NCBI GenBank assembly: GCA_026399435.1
Contig: JAPLQX010000031.1
Coordinates: 62,001 to 126,000 of the forward strand
Direction: 5' to 3'
Length of the DNA stretch: 64,000 nt
Source of the DNA: Rhodocyclales bacterium
GTDB lineage: Bacteria; Pseudomonadota; Gammaproteobacteria; Burkholderiales; Rhodocyclaceae
Part shown: in pieces, positions 24,228 through 33,321 of the stretch
Numbering within the stretch: position 1 is the first letter of the stretch
Layout of the letters: each line of letters opens with the position of its first letter
Position numbers and translations under genes: made by a program
The notes under the pieces: model-generated
Databases searched by the model: none
Told to the model about the DNA's origin: nothing
What the model saw: only the letters and a program-made list of their open reading frames with translations

Positions 24228-25888
24228 GCGGAATCGGACTCGACGCCAAGGCACGCGACTGGCAGACCCTGCGGGCGTCGTTCCGTTGGCAGGTGCCGGC
24301 CCGCTACAACATCGCCCGCGCCTGCTGCGGACGCTGGGCCGATGATCGATCGCGCTTCGCCCTCTACTACGAAGACGAAGCCGGCCACACCGAAGCCTGG
24401 AGCTTCTGGGATGTGCAGCAGGCCGCCAACCGCCTGTCCAATGTGCTGGGCGCCATGGGCGTCATGGCCGGCGATCGCGTCGCCATCATCCTGCCGCAGC
24501 GGCCCGAAACCGGCATCGCGCACATGGCCTGCTACCAGATGGGCGCGATCGCCGTGCCGGTCTCGCACCTGTTCGGCGCCGATGCGCTCGAGTTCCGCCT
24601 GTCGCACGCCGGGGCGCGGGTGGCCATCGTCGATGAGGGCGGCATCGAAAAGCTCGCCGCCGCGCGTGCGGCCTTGCCGCAACTCAAACACGTGATCGGT
24701 GTCGGCGCCGCGCGCGAATCCTGGGTCCGCGAATGGGCTACCCTGCTGCCGCTCGCCTCGTCGCACTACACCCCGACGGACACCGCGGCCGACGACCCGG
24801 CGATGATTATCTACACCAGCGGCACCACCGGCAACCCCAAGGGAGCGCTGATCGCGCAGCGCAGCCTGATCGGCAACCTGTCGGGCTTCGTCTGTTCCCA
24901 CGATTTCTACCCGCAGCGCGGCGACATGTTCTGGTCGCCGGCCGACTGGGCGTGGACCGGCGGCCTGTTCGATGCGCTGCTGCCGAGCTGGAATTTCGGC
25001 CAGCCCATCCTCGGCTATCGCGGACGCTTCGATCCGGAGAAGGCCTTCTGGTTGATGGAGAAGTACGGGGTGAGGAACAGCTTCCTGTTCCCCACTGCGC
25101 TGAAGATGATGATGAAGGCGGTGCCGCAGCCGAAAGAGAAGTACGACCTCGCCCTGCGCAGCATCATGAGCGCCGGCGAGACCGTCGGCGAGGCGGTGTG
25201 CGGCTGGGCGCAAGAGGCACTGGGCGTGACGGTGAACGAGATGTACGGCCAGACCGAGATCAACTACATCGTCGGCAATTGCGCCGCCGTGACGCCGCCC
25301 AAGCCCGGGGCCATGGGGCGCGGCTACCCGGGCCACCAGTTGGCCGTGCTGGACGATGAAGGCAATCCGGTGGCGCCGGGCGAACTCGGCGAAGTATGTG
25401 TCCAGCGCAGTTGCAACGGCGAGATGGATCCGGTGTTCATGCTCGGCTACTGGAACAATCCGGAGGCCACGGCGGAAAAGTTCTTCGGCGGCGGCATAGC
25501 CGATCCGCAGGCCTGGGGCCGCACCGGCGACCTGGCGAAGGTGGACGAAGACGGTGTGCTCTGGTATCAGGGGCGCAGCGACGACATGTTCAAGAGCGCG
25601 GGCTATCGCATCGGCCCGGGCGAAATAGAGAATTGCCTGGTCAAGCATGCGGCGGTGGCCAACGCCGCCGTGATCGGCGAACCGGACCCGGTGCGCGGCA
25701 CGGTGGTCAAGGCCTTCATCGTGCTGCAGGCCGGCGAGTCGCCATCGCCTGAACTGGAGGCTTCGCTGCAGCAGCATGTGCGCCAATTCCTGGCGCCCTA
25801 CGAATATCCCAGGATCATCGAGTTCATCGATGCCCTGCCGATGACCACCACCGGCAAGGTGCAGCGTCGGCTGCTGCGCGGCAGATAG
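24224..25888 (+). CDS. acyl-CoA synthetase (AMP-forming, acetyl/medium-chain type)
   Basis: A 554-residue ANL-superfamily enzyme that activates a carboxylic acid to its CoA thioester via an acyl-AMP. Motifs: P-loop-like YTSGTTGNPKGALI, the A5-type block NEMYGQTEINYIVGN, WGRTGDLAKVDEDG, GRSDDMFKSAGYRIGPGEIE (hinge) and the C-terminal catalytic lysine context MTTTGKVQRRLL. It is closest in pattern to AcsM/AcsA-like synthetases. ATG 24224 overlaps the glcF stop, so it belongs to the glycolate operon; the substrate may be acetate, propionate or glycolate-related, not decidable here. Confidence 0.9.
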   Translation: MSGIGLDAKARDWQTLRASFRWQVPARYNIARACCGRWADDRSRFALYYEDEAGHTEAWSFWDVQQAANRLSNVLGAMGVMAGDRVAIILPQRPETGIAHMACYQMGAIAVPVSHLFGADALEFRLSHAGARVAIVDEGGIEKLAAARAALPQLKHVIGVGAARESWVREWATLLPLASSHYTPTDTAADDPAMIIYTSGTTGNPKGALIAQRSLIGNLSGFVCSHDFYPQRGDMFWSPADWAWTGGLFDALLPSWNFGQPILGYRGRFDPEKAFWLMEKYGVRNSFLFPTALKMMMKAVPQPKEKYDLALRSIMSAGETVGEAVCGWAQEALGVTVNEMYGQTEINYIVGNCAAVTPPKPGAMGRGYPGHQLAVLDDEGNPVAPGELGEVCVQRSCNGEMDPVFMLGYWNNPEATAEKFFGGGIADPQAWGRTGDLAKVDEDGVLWYQGRSDDMFKSAGYRIGPGEIENCLVKHAAVANAAVIGEPDPVRGTVVKAFIVLQAGESPSPELEASLQQHVRQFLAPYEYPRIIEFIDALPMTTTGKVQRRLLRGR

Positions 25889-25912
25889 CGCGCCTTCCGG
25901 CAGCGCGGTGGG

Positions 25913-27013
25913 CTATTCCAGCCAGCGCCGCCGCCAGAAGATGACGCTCAGCGTAGTGGCCACCGCCACCATCATGCCGATGGCGATCAGGAATCCGTTG
26001 GGCCAATCAAGCGGCGGCATGACCTTGAAGTTCATGCCGAAAATGCCGGAGATCAGCGTCGCCGGCATGAAGATGATGGCGACCACGGTCAGCGCCCTGA
26101 CCTCCTGATTGACGCGGTTGCTGACCGCGGACAGGTAGATGTCCAGCATGCCCCCGATCACGTCGCGGTTGGCTTCCAGCGATTCGATGGCGTGTACCGT
26201 GTGGTCATACACGTCGCGCAGGTAGGGGCGGGTTTCCGGGCGGAAGAAGCGATCGTCGGCGCGGGTAAGACTGTTGATCACTTCGCGCAGGGGCCAGATC
26301 GAGCGTCGCATGGTCAGCGTTTCGCGCTTCAACTGGTGCACGGCCTGCAGCGAACCCGGCTTTGGCCGTTCCAGCATCATGTCCTCGAGCTCTTCGGTGC
26401 GCTCGCCGATGCTTTCCAGGATCGTGAAATAGCGGTCGACGATGGCGTCGAGCAGCGAATAGGCAAGGTAGTCGGCACCCAGTTTGCGAATCTGGCCGCG
26501 ATCCTGGCGCAGCCGCTCGCGCACCGGGTCGAAGCGGCCGCTGGGCCGCTCCTGGAAGGTCAGGACGAAGTCGCGGCCAAGGATCACGCTGACCTGGTCG
26601 GAATTGATCTGGTTGCTCTCGCTGTCGATCTCGAAGAAGCGGGCGACCATGAAGAGGTAGTCGCCATAGTCGTCGATCTTCGGCCGCTGGTTGGTGTTGA
26701 GGATGTCTTCCAGCACCAGCGGGTGCAGTTTGAAGCGGCGACCGATTTCGGCCAGGACCGTGGGTTCGTGCAGGCCATGCACGTTGAGCCAGAGCACCGG
26801 CAGCCTGGGCTGGTAGGCCTTGGCTTCCTCGATCGACGTGAAGCAGTATTCGGCCAGTTCGGCGTCGCCGTACTCGATCAGGGTGATCGTCGGCTGTTCG
26901 GTCTTGCGCTCGCCCAGATGGATCAGCGCGCCGGGAGCGAGGCCGACCTTGGCGGCCTGCGACAGCCGTTTGGCGGCGCGCGCGCGGGAGCGATTCGGTT
27001 TTGAGGTCGTCAT
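25913..27013 (-). CDS. corA: CorA-family magnesium/cobalt transporter
   Basis: A 366-residue CorA-type divalent cation channel. A large N-terminal cytoplasmic domain with the alpha-helical stalk (LEDMMLERPKPGSLQAVHQL) is followed by two C-terminal membrane helices and the defining periplasmic loop motif GMN in LISGIFGMNFKVMP. The C-terminus WRRRWLE is basic and cytoplasmic. The N-terminus is extended and basic. Convergent with the acyl-CoA synthetase gene, single gene unit. Confidence 0.92.
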   Translation of the reverse strand: MTTSKPNRSRARAAKRLSQAAKVGLAPGALIHLGERKTEQPTITLIEYGDAELAEYCFTSIEEAKAYQPRLPVLWLNVHGLHEPTVLAEIGRRFKLHPLVLEDILNTNQRPKIDDYGDYLFMVARFFEIDSESNQINSDQVSVILGRDFVLTFQERPSGRFDPVRERLRQDRGQIRKLGADYLAYSLLDAIVDRYFTILESIGERTEELEDMMLERPKPGSLQAVHQLKRETLTMRRSIWPLREVINSLTRADDRFFRPETRPYLRDVYDHTVHAIESLEANRDVIGGMLDIYLSAVSNRVNQEVRALTVVAIIFMPATLISGIFGMNFKVMPPLDWPNGFLIAIGMMVAVATTLSVIFWRRRWLE

Positions 27014-27181
27014 GTCGAGGCTATTGAAGAAGGCTTGATAACGATCAAATGGATTGATGTGGAAGGCGTATCATACCGGCGGCGCGCCCTCTGCGTTGGC
27101 AAAGGCGCATAAGTTACGGGCGACAAAGAACAACAGGCGCTCGTCGATCGGGCGGTAAATGAACATGCGAATGGGAGAATC

Positions 27182-28772
27182 ATGGCGCTGACAATTGGAG
27201 TTCCCCGGGAAACACTGGCAGGTGAAAAACGCGTTGCCACGGTACCCGAAGTCGTTGAAAAACTGATCAAGCTGGGTTTTGCGGTGGCCGTCGAATCCGG
27301 CGCCGGCGATGCGGCGAATTGCAGTGACGACACCTATCGCGCCGCGGGCGCCCAGATCATCGAAGGCGCCGCCAAACTGTGGGCGGCGTCCGACATCGTT
27401 TTCAAGGTATGCGTGCCGACGACGACGGAGGTCGGCCTCCTGCGCGAAGGCGGCACCCTGATCGGCTTCATCTGGCCGGCGCAAAACCCGGAATTGATGC
27501 AGCAACTGGCGGCAAAAAAGGCCACCGTGCTGGCCATCGACTCGCTGCCGCGCCAGCTTTCCCGCGCCCAGAAGATGGATGCCCTGACCTCCCAGGCCGG
27601 CGTCGCCGGCTATCGCGCCGTCATCGAGGCCGCCAACGCCTTCGGCCGCTTCTTCAACGGCCAGATCACCGCCGCGGGCAAGGTGCCGCCGGCCAAGGTC
27701 TTCATCGCCGGCGCCGGCGTCGCCGGGCTCGCGGCGATCGGCACCGCGGCCGGTCTGGGCGCCATCGTGCGCGCCAACGACACCCGCGCCGAAGTGGCCG
27801 ACCAGGTCGTGTCGCTCGGCGGTGAATTCGTCAAGGTCGATTACGAGGAAGAAGGTTCCGGCGGCGGCGGCTATGCCAAGGTGATGAGCGAGGGCTTCCA
27901 GCAGGCCCAGCGCGAGATGTACGCCAAGCAGGCTGGACATCATCATCACCACCGCGCTGATCCCCGGCAAGCCTGCGCCCAGGCTGATTACCGCCGAGAT
28001 GGTGCAGAGCATGAAGCCGGGTAGTGTCATCGTCGACATGGCGGCCGAGCGGGGCGGCAACTGCGAGCTGACCGAGCCCGGCCAGGCAGTGGTGAAGCAC
28101 GGCGTGACCATCGTCGGCTACACCGACCTGAATTCGCGCCTGGCCAAGCAGTCGTCGACGCTGTACGCCACCAACCTGTTCCGCCTCACCGAGGAACTGT
28201 GCAAGACGCAAGCTGTAAAAGGCGACGGCACCATCGACGTCAATATGGAAGACGAAGCGATCCGCGGCCTGACTGTCATCAAGGAAGGCAACATCACCTG
28301 GCCGCCCCCGCCGCTCAAGCAGTCGGCCGCTCCGCCAGCCAAGCCCGCTGCAGCACCGGTGCCGCAGGCGAAGAAGGGCCACGGCCATGGCGCCGCGAGC
28401 GAACCGATGGCGGGCAACAAGCTGGCCATCATGTTCGGCGTTGCCGCCGCGCTGTTCTGGTTTGTCGGCGCCAACGCGCCGGGGGCCTTCCTCGCCCACT
28501 TCACGGTCTTCGTGCTGGCCTGCTTCGTCGGCTACATGGTGGTGTGGAACGTGACGCCGGCCCTGCACACGCCGCTGATGAGCGTGACCAACGCGATTTC
28601 CAGCATCATCGCCATCGGCGCCCTGGTGCAGATCGCGCCGCCGCTGGCCGGCGGCCTGCCGCCCGACCAGTGGATACGCTGGCTGGCGGTGGTGGGGATC
28701 GTGCTCACCTCGGTCAACATGTTCGGCGGCTTCTCCGTGACCCAGCGCATGCTGGCCATGTTCCGCAAATAA
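27182..28772 (+). pseudogene. pntA: NAD(P) transhydrogenase alpha subunit, frameshifted
   Basis: The gene encodes a PntA that would couple hydride transfer from NADH to NADP+ with proton influx. The first part (27182 to about 27931) reads MALTIGVPRETLAGEKRVATVP through REMYAKQA in the NAD-binding domain. It then shifts frame at 27932-27936 and reads a chance poly-histidine stretch to a stop at 28024. In the other frame the homologous text continues [19 protein letters not shown] and runs to [16 protein letters not shown] at 28772. Four bases stand where family members have nine or twelve, so five or eight bases are missing. The break is inside the NAD domain, not at the natural PntAA/PntAB boundary. 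Real mutation or assembly error cannot be separated here. Confidence 0.85.
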
Positions 28773-28787
28773 CCCAGGAGACACGAC

Positions 28788-30200
28788 ATGTCTGGAAATC
28801 TGGCAACCGTCTCCTACATCGGAGCAACCATTCTTTTCATCCTCAGCCTCGGCGGACTTTCGAATCCGGAGAGCTCGCGCCGCGGCAATCTCTTCGGCAT
28901 GATCGGCATGGCGATCGCCGTGCTGGCCACCGTGTTCGGACCGCGCGTGACGTCGGCCGGCATTCCGTGGATCATCGGCGCCATGGTGGTCGGCGGCGCC
29001 GTCGGCCTGTATGCGGCCAAGGTCGTCAAGATGACGCAGATGCCCGAGCTGGTGGCGCTGATGCACAGCCTGGTCGGCCTCGCCGCCTGCCTGGTCGGCT
29101 ACGCCAGCTACATCGACACCTCGACCCCGTTGGCCGGCGCCGAAAAATCCATCCACGAGATGGAAATATACGTTGGCATCCTGATCGGTGCGGTGACCTT
29201 CTCCGGTTCGCTGATCGCCTTCGGCAAGCTGTCGGGCAAGATCGGCGGCTCGCCAATGTTGCTGCCGGCACGCCACTGGATGAACCTGACCGGCCTGCTG
29301 GTGGTGATCTGGTTCGGCCGCGAGTTCATCAACGCCCACACCATCGTCGACGGCATGACGCCGCTGATCGTGATGACCGTGATCGCGCTGCTGTTCGGCA
29401 TCCACATGGTGATGGCGATCGGCGGTGCCGACATGCCGGTGGTGGTGTCGATGCTTAACAGCTACTCGGGCTGGGCGGCGGCCGCAACCGGCTTCATGCT
29501 TTCCAACGACCTGCTGATCGTGGTCGGCGCGCTGGTCGGATCAAGCGGTGCGATCCTCTCCTACATCATGTGCCGCGCCATGAACCGCAACTTCATCAGC
29601 GTGATCGCCGGCGGTTTCGGTACAGGCGGCGGCACGCCGGCGCCCAAGGGCGATGCGGCGCAGCCGGCCGGCGAAGTGGTGCCGATCAGCGCCGTCGAAA
29701 CGGCGGAACTGCTAAAGGACGCCAAGAGCGTGATCATCGTTCCCGGCTACGGCATGGCGGTGGCCCAGGCGCAGCACACGGTGTACGAAATCACCAAGTA
29801 TCTGCGCGAGAAGGGCGTCAATATCCGCTTCGGCATCCACCCGGTGGCGGGGCGCATGCCTGGCCACATGAACGTGCTGCTGGCCGAAGCCAGGGTGCCC
29901 TACGACATCGTTATGGAAATGGACGAGCTCAACGACGACTTCCCGACCACCGACGTTGCCATGGTGATCGGCGCCAACGACATCGTCAATCCGGCAGCTC
30001 AGGATGACCCGAGCAGCCCGATCGCCGGCATGCCGGTGCTGGAAGTCTGGAAGGCCAAGACCTCGATCGTCATGAAACGTTCGATGGCATCCGGCTACGC
30101 CGGCGTAGACAATCCGCTCTTCTACAAGGAAAACAATCGCATGCTGTTCGGCGATGCGAAGAAGATGCTGGACGAAGTGCTGGTGGCGCTGAAGAGCTGA
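28788..30200 (+). CDS. pntB: NAD(P) transhydrogenase beta subunit
   Basis: A 470-residue PntB: membrane domain with about nine helices ([42 protein letters not shown]) and the C-terminal NADP(H)-binding domain ([64 protein letters not shown]). Intact and full length. It follows pntA by 15 bases, with AGGAG in the gap. It ends just before a strong terminator. If pntA is truly broken, PntB would be non-functional alone. Confidence 0.95.
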   Translation: MSGNLATVSYIGATILFILSLGGLSNPESSRRGNLFGMIGMAIAVLATVFGPRVTSAGIPWIIGAMVVGGAVGLYAAKVVKMTQMPELVALMHSLVGLAACLVGYASYIDTSTPLAGAEKSIHEMEIYVGILIGAVTFSGSLIAFGKLSGKIGGSPMLLPARHWMNLTGLLVVIWFGREFINAHTIVDGMTPLIVMTVIALLFGIHMVMAIGGADMPVVVSMLNSYSGWAAAATGFMLSNDLLIVVGALVGSSGAILSYIMCRAMNRNFISVIAGGFGTGGGTPAPKGDAAQPAGEVVPISAVETAELLKDAKSVIIVPGYGMAVAQAQHTVYEITKYLREKGVNIRFGIHPVAGRMPGHMNVLLAEARVPYDIVMEMDELNDDFPTTDVAMVIGANDIVNPAAQDDPSSPIAGMPVLEVWKAKTSIVMKRSMASGYAGVDNPLFYKENNRMLFGDAKKMLDEVLVALKS

Positions 30201-30220
30201 TTCCTCGCTTAGCGTCGGTA

Positions 30221-30247
30221 AAACGCCACGGCATGCCGTGGCGTTTT
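30221..30247 (+). terminator. Rho-independent terminator after pntB
   Basis: AACGCCACGGC-AT-GCCGTGGCGTT forms an 11-bp stem, followed by a T-run (GTTTTTAT). It is immediately followed by repeat A2. Confidence 0.85.
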
Positions 30248-30248
30248 T

Positions 30249-30290
30249 ATGTCCCCGCGGGACGTGGGGACGGTATCCCCCGGTGGGATT
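30249..30290 (-). repeat. family A hairpin repeat, copy A2 (one unit, reverse orientation)
   Basis: On the minus strand it reads TCCCACCGGGGGATACC, then GTCCCC, a nine-base loop and GGGGACAT. Inner stem pairs are only GC with a wobble. It directly follows the pntB terminator and precedes the end of the Crp/Fnr gene. Confidence 0.75.
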
Positions 30291-30305
30291 TTTGCGCGGA
30301 ACCGA

Positions 30306-31007
30306 TCAGGTCGGATTCGTCATCCCGTCAAGCAACTCCATGCTCTCAATCCGGATGCGCCGGTTTTCAAGTCGCATCAGGCCCTGACGCTGCAACTGGC
30401 TGAGAACGCTGGTCACCGTCTGGCGCGTGGTACCTACCATGTCGGCGATTTCCTGGTGGGTAAGCTGAACATTGAGGTGGATGTCCTGATCGACCCTGAC
30501 GCCATATCGGGTGGCAAGCCTCAGGATCAGTTTGATGATGCGCGTCTGCGCGTCGTCATTGATCAGATTGACGACGACATCACCGAGCGCGCGCAAGCGG
30601 TCGGCCAGAATTTGCATGATGAGCAACGCGGCTGCCGAGTGGGTCTTCAGGTAATCGGTCAACTCGGTCTGGGAAAGGACCAGCACTTCGGACGCTTCGC
30701 AAGCCTGGGCATGGACAACGCGTCCGCCGCCCCGGGCGACCTCCGCCATGCCGAACATGTCGCCGGCGAAGCAGAACCAGAGAATGACGTCCTTGCCCTC
30801 CTGCGCCGGCTGGCAAATCTTGACTCGGCCCTGCTGCAGGAAATAGACGTGCCGGCCGGGGTCGCCCGCCTTGAAGATGAACTCGTTTTTGGCGAAGAGC
30901 TTGCGCTGGCTGGCCGCGACCAGATCCCGCGCGTCGGCACTGCTCAAGCGGGCCAAAAAATCCGTCGGCCCCGATTGGCGGGAAAGGTGCCCCTGGTTCG
31001 CTTCCAC
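30306..31007 (-). CDS. Crp/Fnr-family transcriptional regulator
   Basis: A 233-residue regulator with an N-terminal cyclic-nucleotide-binding-like beta-roll (about 20-130: IFKAGDPGRHVYFLQQGRVKI, FAGDMFGMAEVARGG) and a C-terminal winged HTH (LTHQEIADMVGTTRQTVTSVLSQL). The N-terminal cysteine cluster of FNR is absent, so it is not an oxygen-sensing FNR; the effector is unknown. It is divergent from the operon starting at 31204, separated by 196 bases that include an imperfect direct repeat, so it is the likely regulator of that operon. Confidence 0.9.
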   Translation of the reverse strand: MEANQGHLSRQSGPTDFLARLSSADARDLVAASQRKLFAKNEFIFKAGDPGRHVYFLQQGRVKICQPAQEGKDVILWFCFAGDMFGMAEVARGGGRVVHAQACEASEVLVLSQTELTDYLKTHSAAALLIMQILADRLRALGDVVVNLINDDAQTRIIKLILRLATRYGVRVDQDIHLNVQLTHQEIADMVGTTRQTVTSVLSQLQRQGLMRLENRRIRIESMELLDGMTNPT

Positions 31008-31075
31008 ACCGCCTCCTTCAAGTATCCGGCAAACGCGCCGCTCGCTTCCGAATGTCGGCTGGCCGACAGACAGAG

Positions 31076-31135
31076 GGTGCGCAAGGGCGAATACTAGTCA
31101 CGTGGTTCAAGGTGCGCAAGCTAGAGTACCTGGTG
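31076..31135 (+). repeat. imperfect 35-base direct repeat in the divergent control region
   Basis: GGTGCGCAAG occurs at 31076 and 31111, each followed by a partly similar sequence containing TAC...GT.AC. It lies between the Crp/Fnr gene and the operon it faces and could be a pair of regulator sites. Similarity beyond the first ten bases is weak. Confidence 0.35.
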
Positions 31136-31203
31136 ACAAGGCGGCGGGGTCGGGGCAATCCTTCCTGCCGGACAATGGAATCGGACATACGGAGGAGGAC
31201 GCC

Positions 31204-31788
31204 ATGACATACGGTGGATTGGGTCAGTGGATTCGGCGGTCAGCAATACCGGCAATGGTTTGCTGTTTCATGCTGGCGGGGGCAGGTGCGGCCCTGGCTG
31301 CCGATGTTACGGCGAAAATGCAGCCCGGGATCGACGCCTACAAGAAGCAGGTGCTTGCCTGGGCGGCCGATCCATCGATCGTGAAGGCAGTGAAGGATTC
31401 CAATGCCGCCGGGCCGATTCCCATGATGGGCAATGCCAAGTGGCGCGACCTGAAGGAGAGCGATCCCATCGCCAAGGGCCTGGTCGACAATGCGGCCGGG
31501 CAACTCATGACCAAGTGGATGAATGCCGATGCGAAGGGCATCAACAAGATCGTGCTTTCCGGCGACAAGAGCCATCGCGTGGCCTTCACTTCCATGCCGG
31601 CGATCTACATCGGCAAGGGCAAACCGAACTTCGACGAGGCTTTCGGCGGCAAGCCCTGGCAGCAAGGGGAATCGAAGCCCGATCCCAGCACCAACATCGA
31701 CACCGTGCAGATTGCGGCACCGGTGAAGGACGGTAACGCAGTGATCGGCGTACTGCTTGTTTCTCTCACCGCAGCCAATCTCAAATAG
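31204..31788 (+). CDS. periplasmic Cache/PDC-like sensor-domain protein
   Basis: A 194-residue protein with an N-terminal hydrophobic signal (about residues 14-33, ending GAALAAD), then a domain resembling stand-alone single Cache (PDC) domains: GIDAYKKQVLAWAADPSIVKA, MTKWMNADAKGINKIVLSGD, and TVQIAAPVKDGNAVIGVLLV at the C-terminus. No kinase or methyl-accepting part follows, so it is a soluble or anchored ligand binder. ATG 31204 has GGAGGAGG upstream; longer in-frame extensions are rejected. First gene of an operon with an SLC13 permease, so it may bind the same solute. Confidence 0.7.
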   Translation: MTYGGLGQWIRRSAIPAMVCCFMLAGAGAALAADVTAKMQPGIDAYKKQVLAWAADPSIVKAVKDSNAAGPIPMMGNAKWRDLKESDPIAKGLVDNAAGQLMTKWMNADAKGINKIVLSGDKSHRVAFTSMPAIYIGKGKPNFDEAFGGKPWQQGESKPDPSTNIDTVQIAAPVKDGNAVIGVLLVSLTAANLK

Positions 31789-31797
31789 GGGCCTGCC

Positions 31798-33312
31798 ATG
31801 AGCCGAGCGACGCCAAACACCGATGCGGGATTCCTCGCGAACTGGGGGACCAACATTCGGGAGTCCGGCCGTGCCCCGGGCAAATGCGCCTGCGGATTCG
31901 TCGTGGGCTGGGCCGCCTTCTTCGCCATTCTCTGGCTGATGCCGACTCCCGACGGCCTCACCCCGGCCGGGAAGGCGACGCTGGCGGTAGTGGTGTGGGC
32001 CTGCATCATGTGGATTACCGAGGCGATCCCCGTTGGCATCTCCGGCATGTTGATCCCGATGCTGCTGGTAATGAGCGGTGCGATCAAGGGCTTTCCCAAG
32101 GCGGCGAGCGGCTTCACGACGCCCGTGGTGTTTCTCTGCCTGGCCGCGTTCATTTTCGCTGCGGTGATGCAGGCCGCGGGGCTGGACCGGCGGATCGCCC
32201 TGAGCCTGCTGCACAGGATGAAGGTGAAAACCGTCAACGGCGTCATCTGGGCCATGTTCGCGGCAAACATGGTGCTGTCACTCATCATTCCGGCGGCCAA
32301 TGCCCGTGCGGCGACTCTGCTGCCCGTGGTGAATGGCATCACGGAGATGTTCGGCGACACGCCCGAGGAGCGCGCGGGCAAAAAGGCCATTGTCATCCAG
32401 ACGCTGGTCTACGGCTCGATGATCAGCGGCATGTGCATCATGACGGCCCACCTGCCCAACCTGGTGCTGGTGGGGCTGTTCGAGACCGAACTAGCCCTGA
32501 ATCTGTCGTATATCGACTGGTTCAAGTTGCAGTGGCCCTATCTCGGAATGTTCGTCCTCACGCAGTGGTGGGTGCAGCGCTACTTCAAGACGCGCAGCGT
32601 CGGCATACACGGCGGATTCGCCTCCGTCGAAAGGCAGCATGCGGAACTGCCGAAGACCGGTCAGGCGGAATGGCTGATTCTTGCGGTGTTCGGACTGATC
32701 GCCGCGGCGTGGGTGACCGAGGCATGGCACGGCGTGAAGTCGCACAATGCGGCCCTGATCGGTCTTGCGATCCTGTTTGCGCCGGGTCTGTTCGGATTCA
32801 AGTGGAAGGATCTGCAGGATCGCACCATCTGGGGCACCTTCCTGCTGCTGGCCGGGGCCTTGTCCATGTCGGCGGCCATGGGCAGCAGCGGCCTCGCGCA
32901 ATGGTTGTCCGACATCATCCATCCGCTGGCCCACGGTCATGCCTGGTGGATGATTCTGCTGATCCTGATGTTGGGAACCCACATCATTCGACTGGGCATG
33001 CTCTCCAATGTGGCGGCGATCACCATGCTGGCGCCGATCCTGGTGGCGCTGGCGCCCAAGCTGGGCCTTCATCCGGTGGCCTTCACCATGCTGGTGTCCG
33101 ACACCGATACCTTCGCCTACATCCTGCCCACCCAGATCACCGCCGCGGTGATCGCCTACAGCAGCGGAACTTTCAGCATGGCCGACTACGCCAAGGTGGG
33201 CTGGGTATCGGTGTTGATCGCCATTGCCTATGGCATCTGCATCATGGCGCCATGGTATGCCTTCATGGGCATTCCGGTGTGGGATCCGGCAGCACCCTGG
33301 CCGTTCAAGTAG
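31798..33312 (+). CDS. SLC13/DASS-family anion permease
   Basis: A 504-residue membrane protein of the divalent-anion:Na+ symporter family, which moves dicarboxylates, sulfate or similar anions. Features: VVWACIMWITEAIPVGISGMLIPML near the first helices (typical of DASS), a first SNT-like region ANMVLSLIIPAANARAAT and a second near ISDTDTFAYILPTQITAAV. A cytoplasmic N-terminal extension of about 35 residues contains a CAC motif. It starts nine bases after the Cache-type gene. Substrate unknown; the neighbourhood (ChrA-like permease) suggests an oxyanion. Confidence 0.85.
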   Translation: MSRATPNTDAGFLANWGTNIRESGRAPGKCACGFVVGWAAFFAILWLMPTPDGLTPAGKATLAVVVWACIMWITEAIPVGISGMLIPMLLVMSGAIKGFPKAASGFTTPVVFLCLAAFIFAAVMQAAGLDRRIALSLLHRMKVKTVNGVIWAMFAANMVLSLIIPAANARAATLLPVVNGITEMFGDTPEERAGKKAIVIQTLVYGSMISGMCIMTAHLPNLVLVGLFETELALNLSYIDWFKLQWPYLGMFVLTQWWVQRYFKTRSVGIHGGFASVERQHAELPKTGQAEWLILAVFGLIAAAWVTEAWHGVKSHNAALIGLAILFAPGLFGFKWKDLQDRTIWGTFLLLAGALSMSAAMGSSGLAQWLSDIIHPLAHGHAWWMILLILMLGTHIIRLGMLSNVAAITMLAPILVALAPKLGLHPVAFTMLVSDTDTFAYILPTQITAAVIAYSSGTFSMADYAKVGWVSVLIAIAYGICIMAPWYAFMGIPVWDPAAPWPFK

Positions 33313-33321
33313 GAGATCAAC

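Noticed and set aside
27938-28024. Poly-histidine stretch and end of the first pntA frame as a natural short PntA
   Set aside because: The histidines come from reading ATC/ACC codons in the wrong frame; the homologous sequence continues in the neighbouring frame.
27182-28772. A natural PntAA/PntAB split
   Set aside because: Split transhydrogenases break before the membrane part, not inside the NAD-binding domain.
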